DNA of 64,000 bases, from contig CM077643.1 in NCBI GenBank assembly GCA_039707465.1, forward strand, positions 323,025,919-323,089,918. The letters run 5' to 3'. The notes beneath the pieces were generated by a model, which saw nothing but the letters and a program-made list of their open reading frames with translations, was not told the origin of the DNA and made no database searches. Below, in pieces: positions 1 through 11,403 of the stretch (its first letter is position 1; each line of letters opens with the position of its first letter). The position numbers and the translations under genes are program-made. The DNA is from Rhabdophis nuchalis. Taxonomy: Eukaryota > Chordata > Lepidosauria > Squamata > Natricidae.

Positions 1-118
1 GGACTAACTGTAACCTTCAAGTGCACCTCAACGGGAGCCCCATGTAGAGAGCGTTACAGTAGTCCAGCCGGGATGTCATGAGTGCTTGACTGTGCAAAGG
101 GCCACGAAGATAAGGGGT
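1..118 (-). mobile_element. L2-type LINE fragment, cut by window edge
   Basis: Read on the minus strand, this encodes a short piece of reverse-transcriptase C-terminus, DYCNALYMGLPLRCT. The same MGLPLR stretch starts the better preserved L2 copy ending at 8166, and the DNA at 1-45 matches 8124-8168. The 3' part of the element lies outside the window. It is non-functional as seen. Confidence 0.75.
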
Positions 119-1815
119 AAGCTCATGGGAAATAAACTTTTTCTTTCTTTCTTTTGTTTTCTTTTGCAGAGATCGTGTAGCTCATGCTATCATGTTTTCA
201 GTTGGACAGCTTTGAGTTAATACAACTGCATGTTAAGTGTTAAAAAAAAAGCTTAGTAGATTTGATCTGGGGCCACAGCTTGGAGAAGCAAATATATCTG
301 CAAGCCATTCAAAGCAACATGGAAATATAATTGTCCAGAATCACCTTGGAAGTTCTAACTCCTCATAGCTTTACAGAGCTACAGCAGTTTGATAAATAAT
401 TAGTCAGAAGGGCACTTGCCTGCTCTACCACCATTCCTTCCTCCCTATTCAATCTCAGGAATGATAGTGTTGATTTCCAGGCTCTGCCATGGCCTTTCCT
501 TAGTACTTTTACCTCTCTTGTTGCCAAGCTTAGTCTCATCAATGAGTATGCTCCATTGGAAACATGGAGAGTAGTTGTCAAGGCATGGAGCAAGCATTTT
601 ATATCACAATGAAATTTAATGGGTAAAAAAATGCAAATATAAAGGGGGTACCCTCTCTCAAGCAGGCCACAAATGGTGAGGAGGGAAGACCAAAAAACAA
701 ATGCAAGAAGGCATGGAAGAGGAGTGAAGGCACGGTGCCTTCGTCATCACAGCTCACAATTTTGCATGTCATGTTGTGACTTTCAAAGAGAAAAAAGCAA
801 TTAAGTCAGATAATCACTTTGCTTCCCCTAAGGGGGAGTAAAAGTTCCATTAGAGGAGACAAGACCTCTGTATGTCCATCAAAATACAATCCACAAGGAC
901 AATGTGTTTGTATGCAGTATTAAACTGCACACAGAAATTACAGGTTCTCGGGTGACTGGATTGAATTTTCAATGTTTGAAAAGGTCCATCAGAAAGAAAA
1001 GCATTCATATACATATACACACACGCACACATATATACACACTTTTATTTGCAAATGGTTTTCTCCCATAATATATGCCTGAAAATCATTTACCTAGTAC
1101 AACATTTGCAGGAAACTCTCTGAATTATTCTTAAACGGAAATCCTAAAGTCAAAATTCATACAAAATAGGTGGCTATTCTAACCGTGATATTTCATTATA
1201 TATAGTTAAGGGTGTGCTATTACTCTCTATATTAATAAAACCCAATAACTCCTTTATAAGAGGATCTCAGCTTTAATATTTTGACAGTCATGAAGGTGCC
1301 TTGTAAGATTTAGCCTCAGATTTTAAGCTATAATTTAGCACACTCATTTGCTGGGATTCGTTATTTTCAAGTCAGAAAGAAGCAAGATAAATACATATGC
1401 TGTCTGTAAAGAATAGTTCTCCAAACATGTGATATTTGTGTTTTCAAAACAGAACAAAAAAAGCCTTCGATGCATGAAGTCACCATGTGTCCTGGTCTAC
1501 CAAATGTCCAGCACTGATCCACCCTTTCTTTCTTTTTTTTGAAACACTAAGTAACCTCAGAACCTCACCCTTATCTTCAAAAGAGAAGCCTTGAGTGGAG
1601 ATTTAATCACAGGTCATTGTCTATTCTGCAGGCATTATGAAGATGAACAATTATAGCACTTGAAGGAAACCTATTATCAAGTGAGAGGAAAAGACTATTT
1701 TTCTCAAGCACCTGAATTCAGTCTTTTATGACTAAATGACTACTTGATGCAGAAAACTCTAATCATCACCACTGGTTTTCTAAAATGTCATCTCCCTTAT
1801 TCTTTTTCTTATATA
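119..1815. other. No gene or clear repeat seen
   Basis: AT-rich sequence with only short, non-homologous reading frames. A short CA/TA simple repeat lies at about 1003-1042. I recognise no exon, RNA gene or transposon. Confidence 0.5.
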
Positions 1816-2232
1816 CAGGTGAAACTCGAAAAATTAGAATATCGTGCAAAAATTCATTTATTTCAATAATGCAACTTAAAAGGTGAAACTAATATATGAG
1901 ATAAGACTGCAAAGCAAGATAGTTCAAGCCGTGATTTGTCATAATTGTGATGATTATGGTGTACCGCTCATGAAAACCCCAAATCCACAATCTCAGAAAA
2001 TTAGAATGTTACATGCAATCAATAAAACAAGGATTGTACATAGAACAATATTGGACCTCTGAAAAGTATACGCATGCATGTGTAGTCAGTACTTGGTTTG
2101 GGCCCCTTTTGCAGCAATTACTACCTCAATGTAGCGTGGCATGGACGCTATCAGCCTGTAGCACTGCTGAGGTGTTATGGAAGACCAGGATGCTTCAATA
2201 GCGGCTTTCAGCTCTTCTGCATTGCTTTGGGA
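1816..2232 (-). mobile_element. Tc1/mariner element, 3' part only
   Basis: The left end begins CAGGTGAAACTCGAAAAATT directly after a TA dinucleotide (1814-1815), the target typical of Tc1/mariner elements. The minus strand then reads into the C-terminus of a transposase. The right part, with most of the gene and the second inverted repeat, is missing. An old, immobile relic. Confidence 0.75.
2086..2226 (-). pseudogene. Tc1/mariner transposase C-terminus
   Basis: About 46 codons remain open up to a stop at 2086-2088. The translation includes SITPQQCYRLIASMPR and ends AKGAQTKY, which is the typical C-terminal tail of Tc1-like DD34E transposases. The catalytic domain and the DNA-binding N-terminus are absent, so it cannot act. 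Confidence 0.75.
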
Positions 2233-2947
2233 ATATGCTGATGCTTCCCATCTCTCAAAATATGATATATTCAGATTGCATAGATGATGCCTGACTCTAG
2301 GCCAGGCTGCTTAGGATTGTGGGAGCTGACCTCTCAATATATCTGCCAGCTGCCTAGGGGACAAAGCACAGTGGTTTGAGGCAATTGGATAATCAAATTG
2401 GTGAGTTTTTGAGAGGTGTCTCTTTGTATTCCCCAGCTGGGTTCTGTATCCCATCATTCAGTACTTTGTCAAATCTATTAGCCTATAGTGACAGAGAAAT
2501 CACTATAGTTAGTGGAGCCACACAGACATCAGGTCATTAGAGTTACTATGACTTGGGGGGCATATTATTGGTTCTGCTATCACAATCATAAATCAAAGTA
2601 CGGTTGCACACTATTCATGCACTTAATAGTATTTTTTTCCCTTACAGTATCTTGCCTAGTTGTGGGTGATGATTTATCCTGAATGAGGAAAGACCCAAGT
2701 TGTCCCAGGTTTTTTTTTATCATGCCTAAGAAAGAAGGTTATGATATTAGGGTAAAATGTCCTATAGGCAAGATTTTTAAAAAATAACTAAAAATATCCT
2801 TCAAATCCACACTGCAAAGTGGGTTTTATATGAAGAGACAACAATGCTTGTAGACTTCAGTCTCTCTAATCAACTTTGGAGAACTATGTGATACAGTAGA
2901 CACAGTGATGGAGATTCATCACAAAGGGAGGCTTCATATCCTTATTC
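2233..2947. other. No gene or clear repeat seen
   Basis: Unremarkable AT-rich sequence. I see no long reading frame, exon-like structure or repeat family I can name. Confidence 0.45.
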
Positions 2948-2955
2948 GGCTACAG

Positions 2956-3022
2956 CAGTGTTTCTCAACCTTGGCGACTTGAAGTCCACAGGACTTCAAG
3001 TTGCCAAGGTTGAGAAACACTG
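2956..3022. mobile_element. Foldback hAT MITE, 67 bp
   Basis: The element starts CAGTGTTTCTCAACCTTGG and ends with the inverse complement, so it is nearly all inverted repeat. It is flanked by a perfect 8-bp duplication GGCTACAG (2948-2955 and 3023-3030), the hAT signature. It appears to be a short version of the element at 6550-6672. Confidence 0.9.
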
Positions 3023-3278
3023 GGCTACAGAAGGGGTGTGAAACTCTCATCGTCATGTTGTCGTCACATGTTGTATCATGACATTTCTCCCCTTCACTAA
3101 ATCATGGGTGGGCATGGCCAGCATGTGACAGGCTATGACTTTGGCACCCCTGACCTACATCAATGATAAAAAATCAATGAGTAGATACTAATCTGGGCTT
3201 ATACATTTCTCTAAACTGTACTTTAAATATGATTTGTAGAATAAATCATATTGGTTTTGTGTACAATACACTCTAAAC

Positions 3279-3413
3279 CAGGGGTCTCCAACCTTTGCAA
3301 CTTTAAGTCTGAAGGACTTCAGCTCCCAGACTTCTCCAGCCAGCAAAGCTGGCTGGAGAACTCTGGGAGCTGAAGTCCTTCAGACTTAAAGTTGCAAAGG
3401 TTGGAGACCTCTG
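3279..3413. mobile_element. Foldback hAT MITE, 135 bp
   Basis: Palindromic element whose outer arms read CAGGGGTCTCCAACC and GGTTGGAGACCTCTG, with the shared GGACTTCAGCTCCCAGA-type core and an AGCCAGC/GCTGGCT centre. Perfect 8-bp duplication CTCTAAAC at 3271-3278 and 3414-3421. Same subfamily as 15867-15994. Confidence 0.92.
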
Positions 3414-3715
3414 CTCTAAACCACTCTCCCGGTTTACAAATTAACCATTGGAGTCACAGAACATATTAAGCATTGGATGCACAATATTCTATAGACAATT
3501 CCATTTTCAGTTGATCCATGCTGAAGCTAGTCTACTGTATTTTTCTCATTTTTTTAAAAAAAGTATATTTTAATTCTAAGTAAAAGAAAAGAGAAGTTGT
3601 TACACTATAAAAGAAGAAATAGTTTTATCCCCCCTAGTTCCAAAAATATTGCGTAGGCATTTTTAGAAAGTAGAAATGGCAAATAATATAATCTAATTTT
3701 TCATTTGCAAATTTG

Positions 3716-3870
3716 ATGAATTGATTGTTTGACTGATTATGCACCATCAGATCAGTGTCAACTCTTAGTGACCATATAGATTGATTCTCTACAGGATGAT
3801 CTATCCCTAACCTGCTTTTTCAACAGTGTACCCATTGCTGGTGCTCATCCTCCTTTTCTTCCACCTTTCC
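3716..3870 (-). mobile_element. RTE-clade LINE 3' end relic
   Basis: The minus strand reads TCACTAAGAGTTGACACTGA then CTGATGGTGCATAATCAGTC. This resembles the 3' end of the RTE relic at 19820-19940 (CAAGGAGTCAAAAATGACTT, then GATGGCACATAATCAATC). Only about 150 bp remains and its inner boundary is vague. Confidence 0.5.
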
Positions 3871-3892
3871 CAGCATTATAAACCTCTATGTC

Positions 3893-4953
3893 CATGATGG
3901 CAAACCTATGGAATGTGTGCCACAAGTGGCACGTGGAGCCATTTGTCAGGGCACGCAAGACTTGCCCTGTCAGCTGGCCAGTGTGAATGCGTGCACTGGC
4001 CAGCTAACTTCGGCCTTCTTTTGAGGCCATTTTTCACCCTCTGGAGGCTTCAGGAGCTTTCCTGAAACTTCCGGAACATGAAAAATTGGCCCTACAGGCA
4101 AACTAGAAGTTCAGAACGGACTTCCGGTTTGCTTGTAGGGCCGGTATTAGCCCTCCGGAACATTCAGGAGCCCTCGGGAGGCTTCCCTGAAAAAATGACA
4201 CTACGAGAAACTGGAAGTGACTCATGCGCCAAAAGTGGGGGGAGCACTGGGGGGGGTTCATGCGGGGCGTGCCACACTCATAATGCTATGCGCATGGCCA
4301 CAGCACACATACGCGCACGACCAGCACTCCCCCCCATTTTTGGTGTGCTTTTTTTGCCCTCCCCAGGGCAAAAATATAGGAGCCTGGGGAGGGCAAAAAC
4401 AGCCTCCTCCCACCCCCCCACCATGAGGCCCTCTGGAGGTTTCAGGAGCTTCCCCGAAGCCTCTGGAGCACGAAAAACCAGCCCTATGGGCAAACTGGAA
4501 GTTCAGGAACAGACTTCTGGGTTGATCATAGGGCCAGTTTTAGCCCTCCGGAGACTTTAGGGAAGCTTCCTGAGGGCTCCTGAAGGCTCCAGAGGGCTAA
4601 AATCAGCCCTACGAGCAACCTAGAAGTGACTTCCAGTTTGCTTGTAGGGTTGTTTTTTGCCCTCCGGAGCCTTCAGTGAAGCTTCCTGGGGGCTCCTGAA
4701 CATTCCGGAGGTCTGAAACCAGCCCTACAAGCAAACCGGAAGTCCATTCCTGAATATCTGGTTTGCCCATAGGGCTGTTTTTTTGTGCTCCAGAGGCTTC
4801 AGAGAAGCTCCCGAAACCTCCGGAGGGCAAAAAAAATGGCCTCAAAAGAAGGCCATATGAGCCCTGGCCAGCTGACAGGGAAAGCCTTCCGTGCCCTGAC
4901 AAATGACTCTGCGTGCCACCTGTGGCACACGTGCCATAGGTTCGCCATCACGG
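3893..4953. mobile_element. Modular hAT element, about 1.06 kb
   Basis: Ends read CATGATGGCAAACCTATGG and CCATAGGTTCGCCATCACGG, inverse copies of each other and close to those of 42610-42983. Inside are repeated modules in both orientations: a CTTCCGGTTTGC / GCAAACCGGAAG unit and a CCTCCGGAGGCTTCAG-like unit. The open frames here are by-products of GC-rich repeats and resemble no transposase, so the element is non-autonomous. I could not find a convincing 8-bp target duplication. Confidence 0.75.
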
Positions 4954-6541
4954 GAATAGATATTCTTGGGAAGATTCACAACTGTCCCAAATCTTCTCAT
5001 TTCAAGACTACAATCACTCTTTAGAGAGACATAAGGGGGGGAAATGCACTATATCAACACAGTATGCATTTCTCCCATCCTGGACTCAATAGAAAAGTAG
5101 GTCAAGATATGTAGTGCCTGTTTAACTGAGATTTATTGTGCCTCAGCAGTAAGGTCAGAAAGAGTGATATTCTCCTTACAGATTACAAAGAAACTTTCAG
5201 GGCAACAATTGGTTGATCCATCCCTCAGATATCCTTCCCATCCGATATTATTTGCTCTCAGGAAAGACAATCATCACTCAGTCTCCATAAAATGTGAAAT
5301 GGAACAAGATATACAGTACGAGGTATTGCCACCATAATGAACTTGTGGAATTTATATAAGATAGGGCTGGCCTAAATCAGTCCTGACTATTTAATGAAGT
5401 ACTTATACACACAGCCCCAGTTATCTTTTTATCTGAATATTTTTAAGCTAGGCCAAGAGATGATTATTTGTTCACACTGATATTAAAAGACTTTGTTATA
5501 ATGAAACAAACACCAAACTTTGTTCACTCAGATTCCCATTGTGTATCAGGAAGGCCCAGAGGATGTTCTGATAACACATAGTGACAAAAATAGTCAAAAA
5601 AAAACCCTTCCAAAAATCTGAACTGGACGTTCACTCGAGTAATTTCTGCTTATCCACATACATTGGGGTAGCACCCATCAATCTATTGCCTCTACAACCT
5701 TTTGTGACTACGAGAGCCATCCAAACGAAGCCCTGTTTTTCAGAGAGGCAATATTTCTCTCAGTCTCATCCTGGTCCTACAACTCAGCTCGGTTCTCCTC
5801 AATTATGGCAGTCTAAAAGGAAACCAAAAGCAATCTAAATATGCTTAGTTGTCTTTTCCATCTTGCCCGTCTTCCTTTTCCATCGGGAGTGAGATTTCTT
5901 TTCCATTTATGGCAAAGACAAACATACTGGGAGCCTTCCCAGCTAGCAAAAGCAAGCGAGCAGCCTGGCCTGTTCCTGAATGTGCCGCTTAAGATTGGAA
6001 GGGTGGGCTCAGGAGGATATGGGTGGGAGTGGTGGCAGTAAGGAAACCCCTGCTTACAGTTTCTTCCAAGAGGAAATGGGCACAGATTCCAAGGAAATTG
6101 TTTTGTGTTTCTAACTAATCACAGGGGCAGGGCAGCGCATGAAGTCCAGCACTTTCCCATCGTTAGAAACCAGCTCAGCTGTATCAAGGAAAAAAGTGTG
6201 TGGGGGACTTTAACTGCTATGTGCAGGCTCTGCCATTTCTCATTGTTCACCATTAACAAATCTCTCCCCACCCCCCGCCCCCCTTCAACAAAAGAAAGAA
6301 AATCCCTTTCTTTCCTGGCGTCTGCTAGTTATGAATTTAGGGAAAAGTTAGAGAGGATGTCACAGCAAAAGCAAATTCATCTATGAATGGGATGGCCAAG
6401 ATGGGAGCAAAGATTCAGTCTTTCAGCGAGGAGACTGCGCACAAGGCATTTGAGCTGGAAAGACTGAGAGGTCAGAAAACACTAGCAAGACCACAAATGT
6501 GTCTGTCTGAAGGGAGAGTGAGAGAAAACTCGCCTGCAAAC
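4954..6541. other. No gene or clear repeat seen
   Basis: Mixed-composition sequence with short frames of 66-93 codons at 5581-5838, 5841-6041 and 6105-6386. These resemble no protein family I know and lack exon context. Confidence 0.45.
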
Positions 6542-6549
6542 TTCTAAGC

Positions 6550-6672
6550 CAGTGTTTCCCAACCTTGGCGACTTTAAGTCCTGTGGACTTCAACTTCCAG
6601 AATCCCCCAGCCAGAGGGATTCTGGGAGTTGAAGTCCACAGGACTTAAAGTCGCCAAGGTTGGGAAACACTG
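6550..6672. mobile_element. Foldback hAT MITE, 123 bp
   Basis: Starts CAGTGTTTCCCAACCTTGG and folds back almost perfectly, with GGACTTCAACTTCCAGAAT in one arm and its complement in the other. Perfect 8-bp duplication TTCTAAGC at 6542-6549 and 6673-6680. Near-intact arms suggest a fairly young insertion. Confidence 0.93.
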
Positions 6673-6680
6673 TTCTAAGC

Positions 6681-7141
6681 AGAGACTAGAACTTAGAATT
6701 CTGTGAAAATTAAGGCTCCTCAGCTAATGTCCATGTGTTGCCAAATGCGATGAATCAAAAATGCCAAGAGACCCACTCAGTCTAGGCAGCCAGAGCCTTG
6801 AAGGTGGATGAATGAAGGAGGTTTCACTCCCTCATTCCCATTTGAAGTAATTTCTGACAATCCATGTGTACTGCTGAACTAGATCAGCCTTCCTCCGCCA
6901 ACCCCACCTCACCACCTCCATGTCAGCCCTCTGTTTCAGGAGACAGACCTATGCCGTACTGAGCCAAGATCACTAGCCAAATTTGACCTAGAAGAAAAAT
7001 ATGGAAATGAAAATTTTCATTAATTTCCAAAAGATCCAGATAATATGAGTAGATAGTAATTTCATTCATTTATCACACCTTCACACAGGAAATGATCATT
7101 CATACTCATTTTTACAGATAGGGTATAGTCTTTATATGACA
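6681..7141. other. No gene or clear repeat seen
   Basis: Unique-looking sequence. No coding or structural signal recognised. Confidence 0.45.
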
Positions 7142-7149
7142 ACATAGAA

Positions 7150-7346
7150 CAGGGGTCTCAAACTCAATTTACCTGGGGGCCGCTGGAGGCAGAGTCTGGG
7201 TGAGGCTGGGCCACATAAGGGATTCCACAGAGGTCCACTCCCCCTGCGGGCTGCACTAATATTATACTTTCATATCACGGTGGGGGCCACAAGATACCGT
7301 CCTGCGGGCCACAATTGGCCCGCGGGCCGCAAGAATGAGACCTCTG
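7150..7346. mobile_element. Non-autonomous hAT element (CAGGGGTCTCAAACTC type)
   Basis: Left end CAGGGGTCTCAAACTC, right end GAATGAGACCTCTG, with GC-rich GGCCCGCGGGCCGC near the right end. Flanks ACATAGAA and GCGTAGAA match at 6 of 8 positions, consistent with an old 8-bp duplication. The ends resemble the hAT-Charlie group. Confidence 0.8.
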
Positions 7347-7510
7347 GCGTAGAAACTTCAGTCAACATATGAACGGAAACCTGGTCCTCAGCAGCAATTC
7401 AGATTTATTAGACTGAAAGAAACCTAACCATTATCCATTGGGGTAACTCATCATATGCCAAAGTCATGTCTTTGAGTAAACAGGAAAATCTCCATTGTGC
7501 ATCACCTGTA

Positions 7511-8168
7511 TTAGATTTAGATTTTAGATTTTATTAAATTTATATCCCACACCTATCTCCTATGGGACCCAGGGCAGCGCACAGGAATTTAAAAACACAA
7601 TATACAATATAAAATATAAAATATCCTAGAACCCTATTAAACTTAATACTCCTGCGCTAAAAATATTGTTTAAAAAACCCTCTAATTAAAAATTTGTGCA
7701 ACTAACCCTCAGTCATTTATCAGGTGGCTTACCCTAAGCCGGCTTGCTGAAACAGGTGCATTTTAAAACTCTGGCGGAAAAGGCGGAGGTCTGAGGTGGT
7801 ATGGAGATCGGGAGGTAGGTCATTCCAGAGGGTAGGGCCTGCTACAGAGAAGGCCCTTCCCCTGGGCGCTGCCAACCGGCATTGCCCTGCCGACGGCACC
7901 CAGAGAAGACCCTCTCTATGGGAGCGGATTGGTCGAAGGGATGTATGAGGCAGGAGACGGTCTCGCATATAACTAGGCCCCGAGCCATGGAGCGCTTTAA
8001 AGATGGTGATCAACACCTTGAAGCGCACCCTGAAGGCCACAGGCAGCCAGTGCAGCTCGCGCAGGGGAGGTGTTATAGGGGAACGCCTTGAGGTTCCCAT
8101 AATCACCCGCGTGGCCGCGTTCTGAACTAGCTGTAACCTTCGGGTGTACCTCAAGGGGAGCCCCATGT
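7511..8168 (-). mobile_element. L2 LINE, 5'-truncated copy
   Basis: Minus-strand copy that keeps the last 145 codons of the second reading frame, a 3' untranslated region and a tail of TAAAATCTAAATCTAA type at about 7511-7545. The 5' end is lost at about 8168, the usual truncation from incomplete reverse transcription. The open frame suggests moderate age. Confidence 0.85.
7729..8166 (-). pseudogene. L2 reverse-transcriptase C-terminus (145 aa)
   Basis: The open frame has the L2-clade C-terminal blocks in order: LQLVQNAATRVI (about residues 12-23), LRELHWLPV (36-44), FKALHGSGPSYMRDRL (56-71), RAFSVAGPTLWNDLP (104-118) and a final LFRQSFKMHLFQQAG. The endonuclease and the catalytic RT motifs lie upstream in a full element and are absent, so this is a dead fragment despite having no internal stop. 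The first codon is only the first ATG after the truncation point, not a real start. Confidence 0.85.
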
Positions 8169-8523
8169 TTTATCTTCTGTTCTTTAACAGGGTGATGCTT
8201 GATTGTATTGTCATTTTACAATCTCAAAGCATCCTAAGAAATAGCAATGGGTGGGGAGCTATGGCCCTTTCATGATTTGTGAACTTCAACTCTGGAACAA
8301 TTTGTTCAATGATCCATACATTTTTCTTGGCTGTCCACAATATTCTCAGGCATCCTCTCCAACATCAATGTTAAAAGAAAACAATACTCTTCCTGTCCTT
8401 CTTCTTTAAAGTCCAGCTTTTTTATTCCATATATGCCAAAGGTAATACCATGAGTTGTATCATTCTGATCTTTGTAAGTGTTTATCAGGGGTGCTACCAG
8501 ATTGGGCTGGTAGTAAAAATTGC

Positions 8524-8599
<76 letters not shown>

Positions 8600-8622
8600 G
8601 GGAGGGAGGGAGGGAGGGAGGG
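8524..8622. repeat. (GAAA)n-(GGGA)n microsatellite
   Basis: About 75 bp of near-perfect AGAA tetranucleotides followed by about 23 bp of GGGA units. The apparent Lys/Glu-rich and Phe/Leu/Ser-rich frames across it are artefacts of the repeat. Confidence 0.97.
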
Positions 8623-8682
8623 AAAAAGGAGAGGAAAGAAGGACTACAAATCTGGCACTAGATGCAGCTTCAGAGGATAATC

Positions 8683-8735
8683 CAGGGTTGGAATGCACCT
8701 GAAGATCATCTAGTCCAACCCTGCTCCAGCAGGAC
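8683..8735 (-). mobile_element. CR1 LINE 3'-end fragment
   Basis: Contains GGGTTGGAATGCACCTGAAG then ATCATCTAGTCCAACCCTGC, matching the extreme 3' end of CR1 elements in reverse orientation. Too short to place in a subfamily. Confidence 0.7.
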
Positions 8736-8869
8736 ATTGTTAAAGTGAGTTTCTGTCTTTTGATCCCCCACCCCTCCCGGTTACATGACTACATAGTCAC
8801 ATGACCTCCACCAAGCCACACCCACAGGACCGGTAGTAATAATTTGTATATTTGTATATTTCACCACTG

Positions 8870-9689
8870 GTATATATTACAATACTTAAATGCCTTTACC
8901 AAGACCTTCATGGCTAGTCTGCAGTGCATCTCTTAACTTCTTGTTTCTTTACTGATGAATAGAACTGTACATTTCTAGACCCAGTTAGTGAATTCTACAT
9001 CACCCTTAAAATCAATCCAGCATTAACTCCTTAAACCAGTTTCCATTGTACTTCACAATTAACCTCACCCTCCTATGCAATGAGAAAGCACAATTTTTAC
9101 CACCGGCTTCTAAAAAAAGATTAAGGTGAAATAGTTGTCCTAACATGAGTGAGATGTTCCAGATCAAGAGGGACTACCTCTGAGAATGGTATTTATATCT
9201 CTGGGGTGGCCCCCACAGCTTCCTTTCTTGGCTATACTGTCTTGGCCTGTCAGATTCTATCTGAAAAAGATTGTCTGTATGATAGAAAAGGTTCAATATA
9301 TCTGAAGGGCCCCGACTAGAAGGCTCTTATAGTCTACCTTATATAATCTCATTCAAGATAAGACAAGAACCTTTTTTTAGCAGTTTTAAAGATGGCATAA
9401 ATTAATAACAAGATCCTCTATTGGTACAATAGTGGTCTCTTTTCCAAAACAAAATGAGAATGGGCATTTCTTCATCCCCGGGGTGGGAGAAAACTCAGCA
9501 TTTGGTAATTTATGGTCAATTGGAGGGAAATATCTTTTTGAAATCTTGAACTACTACCTTGCACTGTACACAGGCCCAAAGTTGCACTTCTGTTGGAATT
9601 GTGCTACTGACCTGAACCAAGTTGGTGGATATAACCAACGAAACAGATTTTTGCCAGAGAAAGAAACAATAGTTTCCTAGGCCCTAAAT
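8870..9689. other. No gene or clear repeat seen
   Basis: Unique-looking sequence with a short frame at 9432-9680 that resembles nothing I know. Confidence 0.45.
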
Positions 9690-9822
9690 TTAATTGATTT
9701 TTAAAGTATTTTGTATATTGTATATTGATGTTTTGTGGTTTTATTATGCCTGTTCACCGCCCTGAGTCCCGGAAGGGAGAAGGGCGGTATACAAATTTAA
9801 TAAATAGTAATAGTAATAGTAA
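9690..9822 (+). mobile_element. L2 LINE 3' tail
   Basis: Only the 3' untranslated end remains: CACCGCCCTGAGTCCCGGAA, GGGCGGTATACAAATTTAAT and a terminal AATAGTAATAGTAA array. The same end follows the L2 protein C-terminus at 54574 and 59300, which fixes the family assignment. Confidence 0.85.
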
Positions 9823-10532
9823 CCGAACTGATCCTTAAGTCCTCCCAAGAGAGATGAAGCTCAGATGAAGACCAATTAGCTTCTGACATAAAATATGTCC
9901 GTACACATCATGGTTGAACATCACTAAGGAAAGTTTATGGTTTCTATGGTGACCAGTTTACAAGCCTCTGGTCCCAGAAGAAAGCCGTCTATTTCAGGGA
10001 GAATTATGCAAGGGTTGGCCCTAAAGTGTTTTTGTCTGTTAAACAGGAGGGGGGGGAAACACCAGAATAGGCAAAACTGCAAGGACAAGGGTGAGGGGAG
10101 GCTGGAAGGCCTAGACATCTATCAAGGAAATATTTTGTCGAAAACAAAATGTTCAAAGCTGGCTGAAAATAGATGTCAGGCACTCAGGCTCAAAGGAAAA
10201 GCGGAAGGGCAAAGGGCTAGAGGCGGGGAGTGGGGGGGGGGAGATCAAACAAATGACAAGGAGGACACCCCTGGGGAAAGGGGAGCACAAAAGTTGCAAA
10301 AAGATTTCTTTAAAGCCCATTTCCTGTAGCAGCAAGAGGAGGACCCGTTGGCTTAAAGCAAAGCTGTGGCAGAGTCTCTCCAGCTACCTACCCTACAAGT
10401 CAGCCTTTGCCTTGGTCAATGTTGAGTGCATGTTAGAACTTTAATTTGCCTTTTAATTGCTTTCCTCTTGTTTGCCATGAAAAATCATTTGGTCATAGAG
10501 TAAATTTATCTTCCACACTATCCATTCCTGTA

Positions 10533-10534
<2 letters not shown>
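9823..10534. other. No gene or clear repeat seen
   Basis: Contains a purine-rich stretch (about 10040-10290) with long G runs. The open frames there are products of that composition. Confidence 0.45.
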
Positions 10535-10570
<36 letters not shown>

Positions 10571-10573
10571 CCT

Positions 10574-10663
<90 letters not shown>
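10535..10663. repeat. (TC)n-(AC)n compound microsatellite
   Basis: About 100 bp of TC dinucleotides with a short TCCC interruption, passing directly into about 30 bp of AC. The polypyrimidine strand could adopt triplex and the AC part Z-DNA. The Ser/Leu frames are artefacts. Confidence 0.97.
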
Positions 10664-10664
<1 letters not shown>

Positions 10665-10689
10665 CAAGCAAACCCCAAACAACTTTGAT

Positions 10690-11150
10690 TGTATACATGA
10701 TGAAAAGATTTGGGACTGTTTCTATTTAAAGAGATTGTTAACTCATTAGCAACTTTAATTAAAGATGTTTGCCCTGCAATAAAGTAACTGTTGTTGGCCT
10801 TGACTGGGACAGGAATTTCTTGGGGCTTTCTCCTTGTCATTAGTCTCTCTTGCCCTTTGTTATTGTTTGTCGGTGTCTCGAGTTTTCCTCTCCACCCTCC
10901 TTTCATTTCAAACATATGTCTTTATTTGCTTAATATATCGAACATTCATCCTCCTCAAAGCATCTTTTGGTCTGATGTTGTTCAAACTTTTTAGCTGTCA
11001 TCATCATGACCACCGCTGCCGCCGCCACCACCATCACAGCGATAATGTGCTTTATGTTAACAAGCCTGAGAAAACAATAGGGAATGCGATCGAGCGGCAA
11101 TTAATAGAAACAATTAATGACACCAACCACTTACAGCTTCATATTTCATG
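10690..11150. promoter_or_regulatory. Candidate conserved non-coding element
   Basis: Repeat-free sequence with clustered developmental-factor-like motifs: AACTTTAATTAAAGATG, GGCAATTAATAGAAAC, AACAATTAATGACACC and AACAATAGGG. Homeodomain TAAT cores and SOX-like AACAAT cores lie within tens of bases of each other, without the decay pattern seen in the transposons. The regulatory role is inference only; conservation across vertebrates would be the test. Confidence 0.3.
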
Positions 11151-11403
11151 ATGAGAAAGGAGGAGAAGGAAAAACAAGTTGGAAAGAGTTGAGGGAAATG
11201 TGCTGAGGAAGCAGGATGTCGCTTTGAGGAGGTCTTAAAAAGAATGTAAACTAGAGAAAACAGTTGCCCTTCCTTGACCAGGGTAATTTTTTTTAGGTCA
11301 GGTGACATATGGCCATGGATTTGTAGTGCAGATGTCCTATGTGGGTCCTATGATACAAATTGGCAGCCCAATACTAAGTAGTCCAAATGGTTATCGTCCA
11401 GGT

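Larger units (their letters stand above)
8486..8869. mobile_element. Probable hAT MITE (CAGNGGTGG type) interrupted by arrays
   Basis: Left end CAGGGGTGCTACCAGATTGG and right end TTTCACCACTG resemble the hAT MITE at 11404. GCCACACCCACAGGACCGG near the right end matches that family's GTGGGCGTGGC motif in reverse. Flanks GTGTTTAT and GTATATAT agree at 6 of 8 positions. A GAAA/GGGA array and a CR1 fragment lie inside, so boundaries are tentative. Confidence 0.5.

Noticed and set aside
4078..4902. Several GC-rich frames up to 160 codons
   Set aside because: They lie inside the modular hAT element and follow its repeated modules; no protein family fits.
8306..8737. Frames of 60-143 codons on both strands across the GAAA repeat
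   Set aside because: Produced by the stop-free tetranucleotide array and CR1/hAT debris.
10446..10915. Ser/Leu-rich and Arg/Glu-rich frames
   Set aside because: Translation of the TC/AC dinucleotide array.
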